Assembly (NCBI RefSeq): GCF_018882365.1
Contig: NZ_JACVOP010000003.1
Coordinates: 124,001 to 188,000 of the forward strand
DNA length: 64,000 nucleotides
Direction: 5' to 3'
From: Polynucleobacter sp. 71A-WALBACH
GTDB lineage: Bacteria > Pseudomonadota > Gammaproteobacteria > Burkholderiales > Burkholderiaceae
Part shown: positions 55,653 to 64,000 of the stretch, piece after piece
Layout of the letters: each line of letters begins with the position of its first letter
Position numbering within the stretch: position 1 is the first letter of the stretch
Program-made: the position numbers and the translations under genes
Notes under the pieces: model-generated
Database searches by the model: none
What the model was told of the DNA's origin: nothing
What the model saw: the letters and a program-made list of their open reading frames with translations, nothing else

Positions 55653-57479
55653 ATGATATTGCTAGATGACGCCCAAAGCACTCAGGCTCAGCCTAGTAGT
55701 CGCCACTATCAGCATTCTGTTCAGAGCTGGACTGTGTATCCCCGGTCTAGCCATTCAGAAACCCTGGCAGCAGTAGATCAATGTCTTCAGGATATCAATG
55801 GGGCTCTTGCCCAGGGTGAATATGTTGTCGCTGCATTTGCTTATGAATTAGGGCAATACATTCATCAGATTAGTCAGCCTATAAATCATGAGCACAATGA
55901 GCATCCTTTAGTTCAGGCGTGGTCATTCAAATCTTATGAAAGTTTCAGCAAAGAGGATGTCGATACTTTTATCGAGAAGAGACTAGCAAGCTTGGAGCCT
56001 GAGTCTCAAATCGCAGGCGTTGCCAATCTTCAATTTTCTATAAATGAAGAGCAGTTCACTTCAGATATTCAGACCATTCAAGAGTACATCCGCAACGGCG
56101 ATACTTATCAAATTAACCATACCTTTCGAATTACGGGTGAAATTTATGGTGACCCACTAGCACTCTATGCAAGGTTAAGAGATCGACAGCCTGGCAGATT
56201 TGGCGCATTTATAGCGGGTGACTCAAACTTTATTCTGTCTCAATCACCCGAGTTATTCATTCAAAAGCAAGGCAGCACTTTAAAGGCGATGCCCATGAAA
56301 GGTACCGCTAATGCATTAAGGGATTCAGCGGAGCACCTGTCAAAAGATAGTAAAAATCAAGCTGAAAATGTCATGATCGTTGATCTCTTACGCAACGATC
56401 TGAGTCGACTTGCTTTGCAAGGAACAGTAACTGTTCCGGAGCTATTTGAGGTTACTAGGTACGGTGATGTGCTGCAGATGACATCTACGGTGCAAGCAGA
56501 GATAAGACCTGGGATTGGGTTAAGAGAGGTCCTGAATGCTGTTTTTCCTTGTGGCTCTGTTACCGGAGCCCCAAAGAAAAGAAGCATGCAAATTATTCAG
56601 GAGCTTGAATCTGAGGATCGTGGCTATTACTGTGGCGCCCTGGGTTGGCTAGACCCTAATGGTGACTTTGCTTTTAGTGTCCCCATTCGTACGCTAGAGA
56701 TTGATCGCGACACCAAAACCTATGCATCACCGTTTACTTTAGGCGTAGGTGCTGGTATTACGATTGACTCGGAAGCTAGAAAAGAATGGGAAGAGTGTCA
56801 GATTAAAGCAGCCTTCTTGAGCAAGATGCCTAGTGAGTTGGGTTTATTTGAAACCATCTTGGTTCATAAAGGTAAAGCTCAACATCTTCAACTTCACTTA
56901 GCGCGGTTAGCTGATTCAGCCCTGGCGCTTGGAATACCCTGCTCCATCTCGGATATCAATAAAGTGATTGAAATCGCCTGCGCAAACTGCTCTAGCAATA
57001 CCGACTATCGTCTGCGATTAGACCTCGATCATGCGGGAAAGCCAAGCTATCAAATTTCTCCAATCAGTCCACTGCAAGAATCGGTAAAAATCTTCTGGGC
57101 AAGCGACATTCTTCCATGCTCAAGCGACGCCATTCTTCACTCGGGGAATGTATTGCTGAGACATAAAGTGAGTAGTCGAACTATCTATGACCAGGCCTGG
57201 AAATTAGCAGAAGGTCTTGGTGGCTTTGACGCTCTATTTATGAACGAGCAAGGCTTTGTGACTGAGGGGGGTAGAAGTAGCGTTTTCATTAACACTGGAG
57301 ATCGCTGGCTTACGCCACCTGTCTCAGCCGGCCTCCTGCCAGGAGTAATGAGATCAATTATCTTAAATGCCCCAGAATCGAATGCCCATGAGGCTAACTT
57401 GACTATTGATGATCTTCGGAATGCGAAAGAGATTATTCTTAGTAATGCATTACGTGGAATCATCCCCGCCCATTTTTAG
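55653..57479 (+). CDS. pabB: fused aminodeoxychorismate synthase component I / aminodeoxychorismate lyase
   Basis: A 608-residue fusion for 4-aminobenzoate (folate) synthesis. Residues ~125-395 form the chorismate-binding domain: PMKGTAN with the catalytic Lys, NVMIVDLLRNDLSR, FPCGSVTGAPKKRSM. Residues ~395-608 form a class IV aminotransferase domain (PabC-like): LGLFETILVHKG, RHKVSSRTIYD with the PLP Lys, and GFVTEGGRSSVFI. The N-terminal ~120 residues are a PabB-type domain. The fusion is common in Burkholderiales. Confidence 0.93.
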   Translation: MILLDDAQSTQAQPSSRHYQHSVQSWTVYPRSSHSETLAAVDQCLQDINGALAQGEYVVAAFAYELGQYIHQISQPINHEHNEHPLVQAWSFKSYESFSKEDVDTFIEKRLASLEPESQIAGVANLQFSINEEQFTSDIQTIQEYIRNGDTYQINHTFRITGEIYGDPLALYARLRDRQPGRFGAFIAGDSNFILSQSPELFIQKQGSTLKAMPMKGTANALRDSAEHLSKDSKNQAENVMIVDLLRNDLSRLALQGTVTVPELFEVTRYGDVLQMTSTVQAEIRPGIGLREVLNAVFPCGSVTGAPKKRSMQIIQELESEDRGYYCGALGWLDPNGDFAFSVPIRTLEIDRDTKTYASPFTLGVGAGITIDSEARKEWEECQIKAAFLSKMPSELGLFETILVHKGKAQHLQLHLARLADSALALGIPCSISDINKVIEIACANCSSNTDYRLRLDLDHAGKPSYQISPISPLQESVKIFWASDILPCSSDAILHSGNVLLRHKVSSRTIYDQAWKLAEGLGGFDALFMNEQGFVTEGGRSSVFINTGDRWLTPPVSAGLLPGVMRSIILNAPESNAHEANLTIDDLRNAKEIILSNALRGIIPAHF

Positions 57480-57488
57480 AAAGCCCGC

Positions 57489-58049
57489 ATGAAGTTTTGC
57501 TCGCACTGCGCAGCGCCCATTAGCATCAAGATTCCAGCGGATGACTCGCGGGAGCGTCATGTGTGCGACTCTTGTGGAAGTATTCATTACTTCAATCCTA
57601 GAAACGTAGTTGGCACCATCCCTGTCTTTGGCAATCAAGTTTTGTTGTGTCGTCGCGCCATAGAACCTAGGCATGGCTATTGGACTCTACCGGCTGGATT
57701 TATGGAGTTGGGTGAAAGCACTAGCGCTGGAGCTGCCCGAGAAACCCAAGAAGAGGCCGGTGCCCTTGTTCAAATTGGCCCCCTCTACTCCCTACTCAAT
57801 GTTCTTCATGCAGAGCAAGTACACCTTTTTTATCTAGCGACAATGACTTCACCGGAATTTCTTGCTGGCGAAGAAAGTTTAGAGGTTGCCCTATTTGATG
57901 AGCAAGATATTCCATGGAATGAGATTGCCTTTCCTACGGTAAAACAAACTCTAGAGTGGTTCTTTGCTGATCGCACTGCTGGAGTATTTAGCTCCAATAT
58001 TGAATTTAGTGTCCGCAGCAGAGATATTCTGCCAACAGAAAAAATCTAG
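57489..58049 (+). CDS. NUDIX hydrolase with N-terminal zinc ribbon
   Basis: A 186-residue protein. A zinc ribbon (CSHC...CDSCG, residues 4-29) precedes the NUDIX domain with box GFMELGESTSAGAARETQEEAGA. It resembles the NudC-like/ADP-ribose pyrophosphatase group of Burkholderiales; the substrate cannot be read from sequence. It lies 9 bp after pabBC and 13 bp before aat. Confidence 0.88.
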   Translation: MKFCSHCAAPISIKIPADDSRERHVCDSCGSIHYFNPRNVVGTIPVFGNQVLLCRRAIEPRHGYWTLPAGFMELGESTSAGAARETQEEAGALVQIGPLYSLLNVLHAEQVHLFYLATMTSPEFLAGEESLEVALFDEQDIPWNEIAFPTVKQTLEWFFADRTAGVFSSNIEFSVRSRDILPTEKI

Positions 58050-58062
58050 TCATCGCAAGCTT

Positions 58063-58800
58063 ATGAGCAATATCAACTGGCTAGGATCTCAGGATGAATT
58101 TCCTAATCCTATGGATTGCCCAGATCCCGACCCCAGTGTTCCAGGCTTAATTGCAGTCAGTGACCGTATTTATCCAGGGCAACTAGCTCGAGCCTATCAA
58201 ATGGGAATTTTTCCATGGTACTCAGATAATCAACCCGTCTTATGGTGGTCACCAAACCCCCGCATGGTATTAAAGCCCGCTCACTTTAAATGCCATGATT
58301 CGCTTAAAAAAACGATTCGTCATTTTTTAGCGGATCCGCAGAAAAATATCTGCGTCGATGAAGATTTTGGGGCGGTTGTTCGCTCCTGCGCAACTACCAG
58401 AAGAAAAGATCAAGATGGCACGTGGATCACCCATGAAATCATGGATGCCTATACCCAGCTTCACGAACAAGGCAAGGCTCATAGTATTGCAGTGAAGGAA
58501 GATGGACGGCTAATAGGAGGCCTCTATTGCGTGGCTTTTGGTGGGATGGTTTTTGGGGAGTCGATGTTTAGCCACCAATCCGACGCCTCCAAAATTGCCC
58601 TGGCTGCTCTTGCTAGTTGGTGTGAGCAAAATCAGGTGGAAATGATCGACTGTCAGCAAGAAACGGCACATCTCGATTCTCTAGGTGCCGCACCCATTTC
58701 TCGAGATGAATTTTTAGCCCATCTGCACATTGCATTAAAGCAAACTAATATAGAGATTCCCTGGAAATTTGATAAAGAGATTCTGCGTCACTGGCTATGA
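58063..58800 (+). CDS. aat: leucyl/phenylalanyl-tRNA-protein transferase
   Basis: Adds Leu or Phe to N-terminal Lys/Arg of proteins, marking them for ClpS/ClpAP (N-degron pathway). The 245-residue protein has the signature [25 protein letters not shown], then [22 protein letters not shown] and [19 protein letters not shown]. The ATG at 58063 is chosen; a longer frame would overlap the NUDIX gene. It overlaps bpt (ATGA). Confidence 0.96.
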   Translation: MSNINWLGSQDEFPNPMDCPDPDPSVPGLIAVSDRIYPGQLARAYQMGIFPWYSDNQPVLWWSPNPRMVLKPAHFKCHDSLKKTIRHFLADPQKNICVDEDFGAVVRSCATTRRKDQDGTWITHEIMDAYTQLHEQGKAHSIAVKEDGRLIGGLYCVAFGGMVFGESMFSHQSDASKIALAALASWCEQNQVEMIDCQQETAHLDSLGAAPISRDEFLAHLHIALKQTNIEIPWKFDKEILRHWL

Positions 58801-59543
58801 CCCAACTAAAAGAACTTCCATTAACCGAGCTCCAGTTTTATGCAACGGCACCTTACCCTTGCAGCTATCTGCCGGGTAAAACTGCTCGCTCACAAGTGGC
58901 GACACCTTCGCACTTAATTCATGCTGATTTATATGGTGAGCTAGTGAATGCAGGATTTCGACGAAGCGGTTTATATACCTACCGACCCTATTGTGACGAA
59001 TGCAATGCCTGCACTGCTACCCGTATTCCAGTAAAGCGCTTTTCACCCAATCGCAGTCAAAAACGTTCCTGGAAAAAACATGCTGGACTCGATATTCGCG
59101 TTCTCAACTTAGGCTACCAAGAAGAGCACTACCAGCTATATCAACAATATCAAAATGAGCGTCATGCTGGCGGGGATATGGATCAAGATGGCCAAGATCA
59201 GTACATGCAATTTCTACTGCAGAGCCGAGTGAACTCCAGAATCGTTGAGTTTCGTGATGGACAGCAGGATTCCCATCCGGGACGTCTGCGCATGGTTAGC
59301 ATGATTGATATCTTGGATCAAGGCATCTCTTCTGTGTACACCTTCTTTGATACCAGCAATACCTCCGCAAGTTATGGCAGCTTTAGTATTTTGTGGCAAG
59401 TTCAGCAGGCCTTGGAGCTTGATCTTCCCTACCTCTATCTCGGCTATTACATTGAAGGTAGTGAAAAAATGGCCTACAAGGCTAAGTTTCAGCCGATCGA
59501 AGGCTTGATTGATGACCACTGGCAACCCATCATTGGGCCATAA
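58797..59543 (+). CDS. bpt: aspartate/glutamate leucyltransferase (Bpt)
   Basis: Adds Leu to proteins with N-terminal Asp or Glu, making them N-degrons. The 248-residue protein of the ATE1/Bpt family has [35 protein letters not shown] with conserved cysteines, and [18 protein letters not shown]. The overlap with aat (ATGA) couples the two transferases. Confidence 0.95.
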   Translation: MTQLKELPLTELQFYATAPYPCSYLPGKTARSQVATPSHLIHADLYGELVNAGFRRSGLYTYRPYCDECNACTATRIPVKRFSPNRSQKRSWKKHAGLDIRVLNLGYQEEHYQLYQQYQNERHAGGDMDQDGQDQYMQFLLQSRVNSRIVEFRDGQQDSHPGRLRMVSMIDILDQGISSVYTFFDTSNTSASYGSFSILWQVQQALELDLPYLYLGYYIEGSEKMAYKAKFQPIEGLIDDHWQPIIGP

Positions 59544-59552
59544 TATCTACCC

Positions 59553-60584
59553 ATGATCGATAGCTACCCCCTTCTACGTCCCTTGCTTTTTTCTCTTGAC
59601 CCAGAGCAAGCCCATAACATTACTCTCAGCAATTTAGATCGCTCTGAGCGCTGGGGTTTATTACGCCGCTTAGTGGAGCAGCCAGCTCCCGATCCCCGCA
59701 ACTTGTGTGGCATTACCTTTCCAAATCCAGTTGGCCTAGCTGCTGGGTTAGATAAGGATGGAAAACATATTGATGCTCTAGGTTCTCTAGGTTTTGGGTT
59801 TTTAGAAATTGGAACTGTTACGCCCAAACCCCAACCTGGCAATCCGAAGCCCCGCATGTTTCGCTTACCGCAAGCTCAAGCAATTATCAATCGTATGGGC
59901 TTTAATAATGATGGTGTCGATGCTTGCGTGAAGCGTGTTCGCAACTCTGCTTATTGGCAAAGTGGCGGCATCGTCGGTTTAAATATTGGCAAGAATGCGA
60001 GTACGCCCATCGAGAATGCGGCTAGCGATTACGTTACTGCCATGGAGGCAGTCTATGAGGTCGCCTCATACATCACGGTCAACATCTCATCCCCCAATAC
60101 CCAGAATTTACGCGCTCTTCAAGGCGAGGAAATGCTGCGCTCTTTGCTTGGTTCATTGCATTTAGCTCGTGAAGCCCTCAGCGATCAGCATGGTGTTCGT
60201 AAGCCTCTTTTTTTAAAAATAGCTCCCGACCTAGATCCAAACGATATCAAACTCATTGCCGATCTTTTGCTTGAATTTAAGATTGATGCGGTCATTGCAA
60301 CAAATACCACCATTGCCCGCGATGCCGTTCAAGGACTCGAGTTTGGACAAGAAGCTGGTGGCCTATCTGGTGCCCCTGTTCGAATCGTCTCTACTGAAGT
60401 GGTCAAAAGTCTTAAGCAGCATTTGGGCAATGCTATTCCGATTATTGGCGTTGGCGGCATCCTCTCTGGCAAAGACGCGCAAGATAAAATAGAGGCTGGT
60501 GCCAGCCTTGTACAAATCTATAGCGGCCTTATCTACCGTGGACCAAAACTCATTGCCGAGTGTGCTGCTGCGCTAAGAAAGTAA
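59553..60584 (+). CDS. pyrD: quinone-dependent dihydroorotate dehydrogenase (class 2)
   Basis: Membrane-associated FMN enzyme of pyrimidine synthesis. The 343-residue protein has [41 protein letters not shown] and the catalytic Ser in [12 protein letters not shown], the class 2 hallmark. The phosphate site is [15 protein letters not shown]. It is 9 bp after bpt. Confidence 0.97.
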   Translation: MIDSYPLLRPLLFSLDPEQAHNITLSNLDRSERWGLLRRLVEQPAPDPRNLCGITFPNPVGLAAGLDKDGKHIDALGSLGFGFLEIGTVTPKPQPGNPKPRMFRLPQAQAIINRMGFNNDGVDACVKRVRNSAYWQSGGIVGLNIGKNASTPIENAASDYVTAMEAVYEVASYITVNISSPNTQNLRALQGEEMLRSLLGSLHLAREALSDQHGVRKPLFLKIAPDLDPNDIKLIADLLLEFKIDAVIATNTTIARDAVQGLEFGQEAGGLSGAPVRIVSTEVVKSLKQHLGNAIPIIGVGGILSGKDAQDKIEAGASLVQIYSGLIYRGPKLIAECAAALRK

Positions 60585-60614
60585 CCAGCTAGTCACCAGC
60601 AATACTTTTAGAAT

Positions 60615-60629
60615 TGAAACTCAATTTCA
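60615..60629. promoter_or_regulatory. IclR-like operator upstream of the iclR-family gene
   Basis: TGAAACTCAATTTCA is a 15-bp near-palindrome (arms TGAAA / TTTCA). It matches, at 10 of 14 fixed positions, the E. coli IclR box TGGAAATNATTTCCA as I remember it. CAATTTCA recurs 15 bp further on (60637-60644). Position 40 bp before the regulator suggests autoregulation. Confidence 0.5.
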
Positions 60630-60668
60630 TATTGTGCAATTTCAGCAAAAATCGCTACAATTGACAGT

Positions 60669-61487
60669 ATGACGATGAGCAAACCTGAAAAAGTGGCAAA
60701 AGTACCTGGTGAGGCTGGTAAAACAGCGATCCAGGTAGTTGAGCGCATGATGAACCTGCTCGATGCCTTAGCCACTCATGAAGAGTCTAGTAGTCTTAAA
60801 AACCTCGCCGAAGAGACTGATTTACACCCCTCTACAGCTCACCGCATCCTTAATGACTTGGTAGCCTGCCGTTTAGTAGAGCGTGGCGATGGTGGCACGT
60901 ATCGACTCGGCCTGAAGCTACTAGAACTAGGTAACTTAGTTAAAGCGCGTTTATCGGTTCGTGAAGCAGCCCAAGCGCCAATGCGCGCCTTGCACAAGCT
61001 CACAGGTGAAACCATCAATCTTTCTGTTCGCCAAGGCGATGAGATTGTCTATATTGATCGCGCTTACAGCGAACGTTCCGGCATGCAAGTGGTGCGTGCT
61101 ATCGGTGGTCGAGCGCCACTCCATCTGACATCCGTAGGTAAATTATTTCTGGCAAGTGATGACCCTGGCCAAGTACGCGCTTATGTCACCCGCACCGGAT
61201 TAGCTGGACACACCAGAAATAGCATTACCGAATTAGGAAAGCTGGATTCCGAACTCAATCAAGTTCGAAAATTAGGTCATGCACGTGACAATGAAGAATT
61301 AGAGCTGGGTGTGAGCTGTGTCGCTGCCGAGATTTTTGATGACAGCGGTAAGTTAGTAGCGGGGCTCTCATTGAGCTCGCCTACTGATCGCATTAAGGAA
61401 GACTGGTTAAAGCTTTTGCAAGATACCGCCCTACAGATTTCAAAGGGCATGGGTTACAAACCCAAGGTCAACGACTCCAACACCTAA
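60669..61487 (+). CDS. IclR-family transcription regulator
   Basis: A 272-residue regulator. The N-terminal winged helix (about 20-85) contains SLKNLAEETDLHPSTAHRILNDLVACRLV; the C-terminal GAF-like effector domain (about 100-265) contains NLSVRQGDEIVYIDRA and the ELGVSCVAAEIFDD motif. The effector and target genes are unknown; neighbours (pyrD, pbpG) give no hint beyond autoregulation. ATGs at 60669 and 60675 are both possible. Confidence 0.92.
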   Translation: MTMSKPEKVAKVPGEAGKTAIQVVERMMNLLDALATHEESSSLKNLAEETDLHPSTAHRILNDLVACRLVERGDGGTYRLGLKLLELGNLVKARLSVREAAQAPMRALHKLTGETINLSVRQGDEIVYIDRAYSERSGMQVVRAIGGRAPLHLTSVGKLFLASDDPGQVRAYVTRTGLAGHTRNSITELGKLDSELNQVRKLGHARDNEELELGVSCVAAEIFDDSGKLVAGLSLSSPTDRIKEDWLKLLQDTALQISKGMGYKPKVNDSNT

Positions 61488-61528
61488 TACCCAGGCCCAA
61501 TCCTCAAATTTGTTTGAGAGTGCAATTA

Positions 61529-62575
61529 CTACATTAGGCGACGAATTGCATGAGGCTCCCCAGAGGGCATGCGCTCGTACCAATCACGTACTCTCACCGC
61601 ATCAGCAAAACGCGATTGCGTACCAACAGAGTCTAAGAAAACCAACAACAACGGCGTGTTATTCACTCGGGCCTGCATCACCAAGCACTTACCTGCTGCA
61701 TTAATAAAGCCTGTTTTTTGTAAGCCGATATTCATATCGCCAGCACGCACTAAGCGGTTGGTGTTTAAGAACTTTTGTGGACGTTTCGCAATTACCATAG
61801 TCAGATCAGGCCAAGTAGAAAACTCTCGAATCATTTTGTACTGATAGGCGGCACTGAGCATCCGCGTAAGATCCTCTGCTGATGCCACGTTCTCGCTCAT
61901 TAACCCAGTCGGGTCCGCAAAATGAGAATGCGTCATACCAATTTCTTTTGCCTTGCGATTCATGGCATCCACAAAAGCGGGGATGCCGCCTGGATAATTT
62001 CTACCAAGCGTATAGGCGGCACGGTTCTCGGAAGACATTAGCGCCAACAATAAAGCCTCTTCTCGCGTTAAGACCGTTCCGCCAGCTAGGCGTGAAGTTC
62101 GATATATATGGACGTCATCCGCATTAATAACGATAGTTTCATCGAGGGGTAATTTGGAATCAAGTACCACCATTGCGGTCATCAATTTGGTGATGGAGGC
62201 AATCGGGAGGCTTATCGAAGAGTTCTTCTCAAAATAGACTTCTTTGGTATCTTGATTAACGACCATTGCGACGCTGGACTTCAGACTGAGATCATCATGC
62301 TGGCCACGCAATCCTAGAGCAGTAGCAAAAGAAGGTCTAGCCTCTACAACTGACTCGCTTGAACGTGTAACGGTGGTTCGGACAGATGTTGACTTCTTTG
62401 GGGATTTGCTTACTTTTTTAGATTCCGCTTTAACTGGTGTCTTGGACGATGCCTTGGCCTGCTTTGTTGTTTGGGAATCTTTATTGGCTGCACTTGCCTG
62501 AAAAGAAGTTGCTAAGCCAAATGACATTAGACCAACTAGAGCGATGAGCCAAAAACGATTCAAATGCATCCCCAA
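61529..62575 (-). CDS. pbpG: D-alanyl-D-alanine endopeptidase (PBP7-like)
   Basis: Periplasmic peptidase of the S11 family cutting peptidoglycan cross-links. The 348-residue protein has a signal peptide (to about 29), a Lys/Ser-rich linker (30-75), then the catalytic S127-I-T-K130, the SSENRAAYTLG segment (SxN) and LQKTGFINAAG (KTG). A weak CTCAAA/TTTGAG hairpin at 61503-61518 separates it from the convergent iclR gene. Confidence 0.93.
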   Translation of the reverse strand: MGMHLNRFWLIALVGLMSFGLATSFQASAANKDSQTTKQAKASSKTPVKAESKKVSKSPKKSTSVRTTVTRSSESVVEARPSFATALGLRGQHDDLSLKSSVAMVVNQDTKEVYFEKNSSISLPIASITKLMTAMVVLDSKLPLDETIVINADDVHIYRTSRLAGGTVLTREEALLLALMSSENRAAYTLGRNYPGGIPAFVDAMNRKAKEIGMTHSHFADPTGLMSENVASAEDLTRMLSAAYQYKMIREFSTWPDLTMVIAKRPQKFLNTNRLVRAGDMNIGLQKTGFINAAGKCLVMQARVNNTPLLLVFLDSVGTQSRFADAVRVRDWYERMPSGEPHAIRRLM

Positions 62576-62679
62576 TTACCTTCCAAAACTTTTAACATAC
62601 CGAATGATAAATAACTTTTGCCACTAGGCCGCGTTTATTGCTTTCATAGGCGCTAATAATGCCTATATTTAGTGCAGAC

Positions 62680-63567
62680 TTATTCAGCAATCGTAGCAAC
62701 AACGCTTGCTTGCCCACGATTCACAAGCACAACCCCTGTCATAGTTAACAACAAGCCCCCTGCCATCATTAAAGTAAAAGGCTCATCAAACAAGAACCAG
62801 GCCATTACTGCCGTAGTTGGGGGCGTTAAATACAAGAGACTGCTTACCTTGGTTGCCGCACCTTTGCGAATCATCATAAATAGCAAACTGATGGATCCAA
62901 TCGATAGAGGGAAAATTGCCCAGAGCAAAGCCCCAATAACGGAGGCATTCCAAACCATGACACCAGATTCAAAGTAATACATGCAAATAAAACAGAGGAC
63001 AGCAGACACACTAAACTGAATTGAAGAGCCGGCACGAAGATCAAATACGGGGCAGAATTTCTTCTGATAGAGGGTGCCGAACGTAATAGAGAGCAAGGCG
63101 GCAAAGGCAAGAACATAGCTAAGCAAGGGGATGTGAGCAAAACCAATTTTTTCTGCCACTACCAAAGCTACACCAGCGAAACCAAAACCTAAGCCAATCC
63201 ACTGGCGTCCTGTTACTTTTTCAGAAACCCAAGCGGCAAACCAGGCAGTCAAAATCGGTTGCAAGCCCACAATGATCGCCGCTAAGCCAGCAGTCATACC
63301 CAAGCGAACGGCAAACCAAACCCCCAGAAGATAGCCAAATTGCAGCAAAACTCCCGCCACTGCAATGTGCTTCATTTGAGACCAGCTTGGCCAACTAATT
63401 CTCCAAATAAGGCTGAGGCATGCCATTGCCATTAACACGCCTGAAAAACGCCAAAACAAGAAGGTGGCTGGCTCAACGTATGGCATGGCTAAGCGTGCAA
63501 TCACAAAGCCAGTGCTCCAGATCAATACAAAGAATGGTGCAATCAGGCTGTCTAGCTTCAATCTCAT
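62680..63567 (-). CDS. EamA/DMT-family transporter
   Basis: A 295-residue inner-membrane protein with ten helices in two EamA repeats (PFFVLIWSTGFVIARLAMPYVEP...; LSSLLYLTPPTTAVMAWFLFDEPFTL). It exports or takes up small metabolites; the substrate is unknown. I choose the ATG at 63567; a TTG at 63603 would add twelve residues before the first helix. Confidence 0.88.
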   Translation of the reverse strand: MRLKLDSLIAPFFVLIWSTGFVIARLAMPYVEPATFLFWRFSGVLMAMACLSLIWRISWPSWSQMKHIAVAGVLLQFGYLLGVWFAVRLGMTAGLAAIIVGLQPILTAWFAAWVSEKVTGRQWIGLGFGFAGVALVVAEKIGFAHIPLLSYVLAFAALLSITFGTLYQKKFCPVFDLRAGSSIQFSVSAVLCFICMYYFESGVMVWNASVIGALLWAIFPLSIGSISLLFMMIRKGAATKVSSLLYLTPPTTAVMAWFLFDEPFTLMMAGGLLLTMTGVVLVNRGQASVVATIAE

Positions 63568-63706
63568 GGATAACTTATTGAAAATGTGGAGTTTTTTATT
63601 CAACCTATGATTTTAGGCTTATTTAAATACCGCTCGCCATATTTGAAGATGGGCTAGCTTCATGCTGCACCGCAATATAAATTCTGTAAAATGCTCTATA
63701 AATAAA

Positions 63707-63735
63707 TTGACATTACTAAGATAAAGCTCATAGTG
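63707..63735 (+). promoter_or_regulatory. candidate phasin promoter
   Basis: A consensus TTGACA -35 (63707-63712) lies 59 bp before the phasin start, with a poor -10 candidate (ATAGTG) 17 bp downstream. The rest of the 166-bp gap between the EamA gene and the phasin holds no gene. Confidence 0.3.
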
Positions 63736-63770
63736 AGTGAAGATATGAAGTCCGTCAGAAAGGGATTGAA

Positions 63771-64000
63771 ATGAATTTAACGCCAGAACAAATCGCGGCA
63801 GCGCAAAAAGCGAATTTAGAAACTTTGAGCAGCCTGACTAATCAAGCTCTTCAAAGTATTGAGAAATTAGTTGAGTTGAACATGCATATTGCAAAGCAAA
63901 GTCTTGGCGAAAGCATGAGCAGCGCTAAAAAAGCCTTAGAAGTAAAAGATATTCAACAACTCCTCGCGCATCAAGCTGAGGCAGTTCAGCCCATGGCGGA
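63771..64000 (+). CDS. phasin family protein, 3' end cut by the window
   Basis: The first 76 residues are visible: MNLTPEQIAAAQKANLETL, then SLTNQALQSIEKLVELN and an amphipathic helix ending near AVQPMA. This is the opening of phasin_2-type proteins that coat polyhydroxybutyrate granules. The start has an AGGGA ribosome-binding site. The rest lies outside the window. With the HBD gene it suggests PHB storage. Confidence 0.88.
   Translation, partial: MNLTPEQIAAAQKANLETLSSLTNQALQSIEKLVELNMHIAKQSLGESMSSAKKALEVKDIQQLLAHQAEAVQPMA

Noticed and set aside
61503..61518. CTCAAA/TTTGAG hairpin between iclR and pbpG as a bidirectional terminator
   Set aside because: Six-bp AT-rich stem without a T-run on either side; not convincing.
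1..64000. CRISPR arrays, tRNA/rRNA genes, insertion sequences, prophage or toxin-antitoxin pairs
   Set aside because: Intergenic gaps are all shorter than about 170 bp and no repeat array, cloverleaf, transposase or phage gene was seen.

Overview
This 64 kb window is a chromosomal segment of a betaproteobacterium of the Burkholderiaceae, most likely a freshwater Polynucleobacter or close relative. The evidence is a moderate G+C content with compact genes and tiny intergenic gaps, and the conserved Burkholderiales order sdhCDAB-sdhE-gltA-leuCDB-asd-fimV-truA-trpFBA-accD-folC-dedD-cvpA-purF-metZ. A fused PabB/PabC, a Bpt-type aminoacyl-protein transferase, DUF2863 and a phasin point the same way. 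The assignment rests on recognised proteins and gene order, not on a database search.

Layout. 1-5115 (+): small housekeeping genes (3' part of selO, msrB, yciB, bolA, a secreted parvulin, gloA, a FemAB-like protein, DUF1289). 5112-7531 (-): an ABC-F ATPase and a queuosine-precursor transporter. 7628-8806 (+): a glutaryl-CoA dehydrogenase. 8803-21597 (-): sixteen co-directional genes, dominated by a sulfur-oxidation cluster. In transcription order these are an ArsR-type regulator, soxC, soxD, soxY, soxZ, soxA, soxX, soxB, a secreted DsrE-like protein, a SoxH-like metallohydrolase, a small cytochrome c, three YeeE/YedE sulfur-transport genes, a DUF442 phosphatase/rhodanese-like gene, a thioesterase and mnmH. 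21708-23482 (+): modB and modC, divergent from the regulator. 23475-46027 (-): a methyltransferase, then the long biosynthetic/TCA run from metZ back to sdhC, then a GntR regulator. 46179-47555 (+): mdh and a secreted MliC-like protein. 47634-49631 (-): DUF2863 and a frameshifted yaaA. 49700-61487 (+): an amino-acid/fatty-acid/nucleotide set (aminotransferase, GST, HBD, DUF3429, rarA, HCCA-isomerase-like, cyclophilin, pabBC, NUDIX, aat, bpt, pyrD, iclR). 61529-63567 (-): pbpG and an EamA exporter. 63771-end (+): start of a phasin.

How the genes work together. The Sox genes encode a complete periplasmic thiosulfate-oxidation system including the SoxCD sulfur dehydrogenase. SoxC needs a molybdenum cofactor, and molybdate-transporter genes lie directly across the regulator's promoter region, although modA is missing there. 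A thiosulfate-importer-like gene (TsuA/SoxT type) and a PmpA/PmpB-like pair in the same operon suggest that sulfur is also moved into the cytoplasm. The TCA genes (sdh, gltA, mdh) flank a GntR gene. The gntR/mdh promoter region holds an inverted repeat that could link their control. HBD and phasin genes hint at polyhydroxybutyrate metabolism.

No tRNA, rRNA, CRISPR array, insertion sequence, prophage or origin is visible, and no gene-free stretch exceeds about 170 bp. The most notable items are the composite sulfur operon with its regulatory signals, the terminator-like hairpin between soxX and soxB, and a two-base lesion in yaaA.
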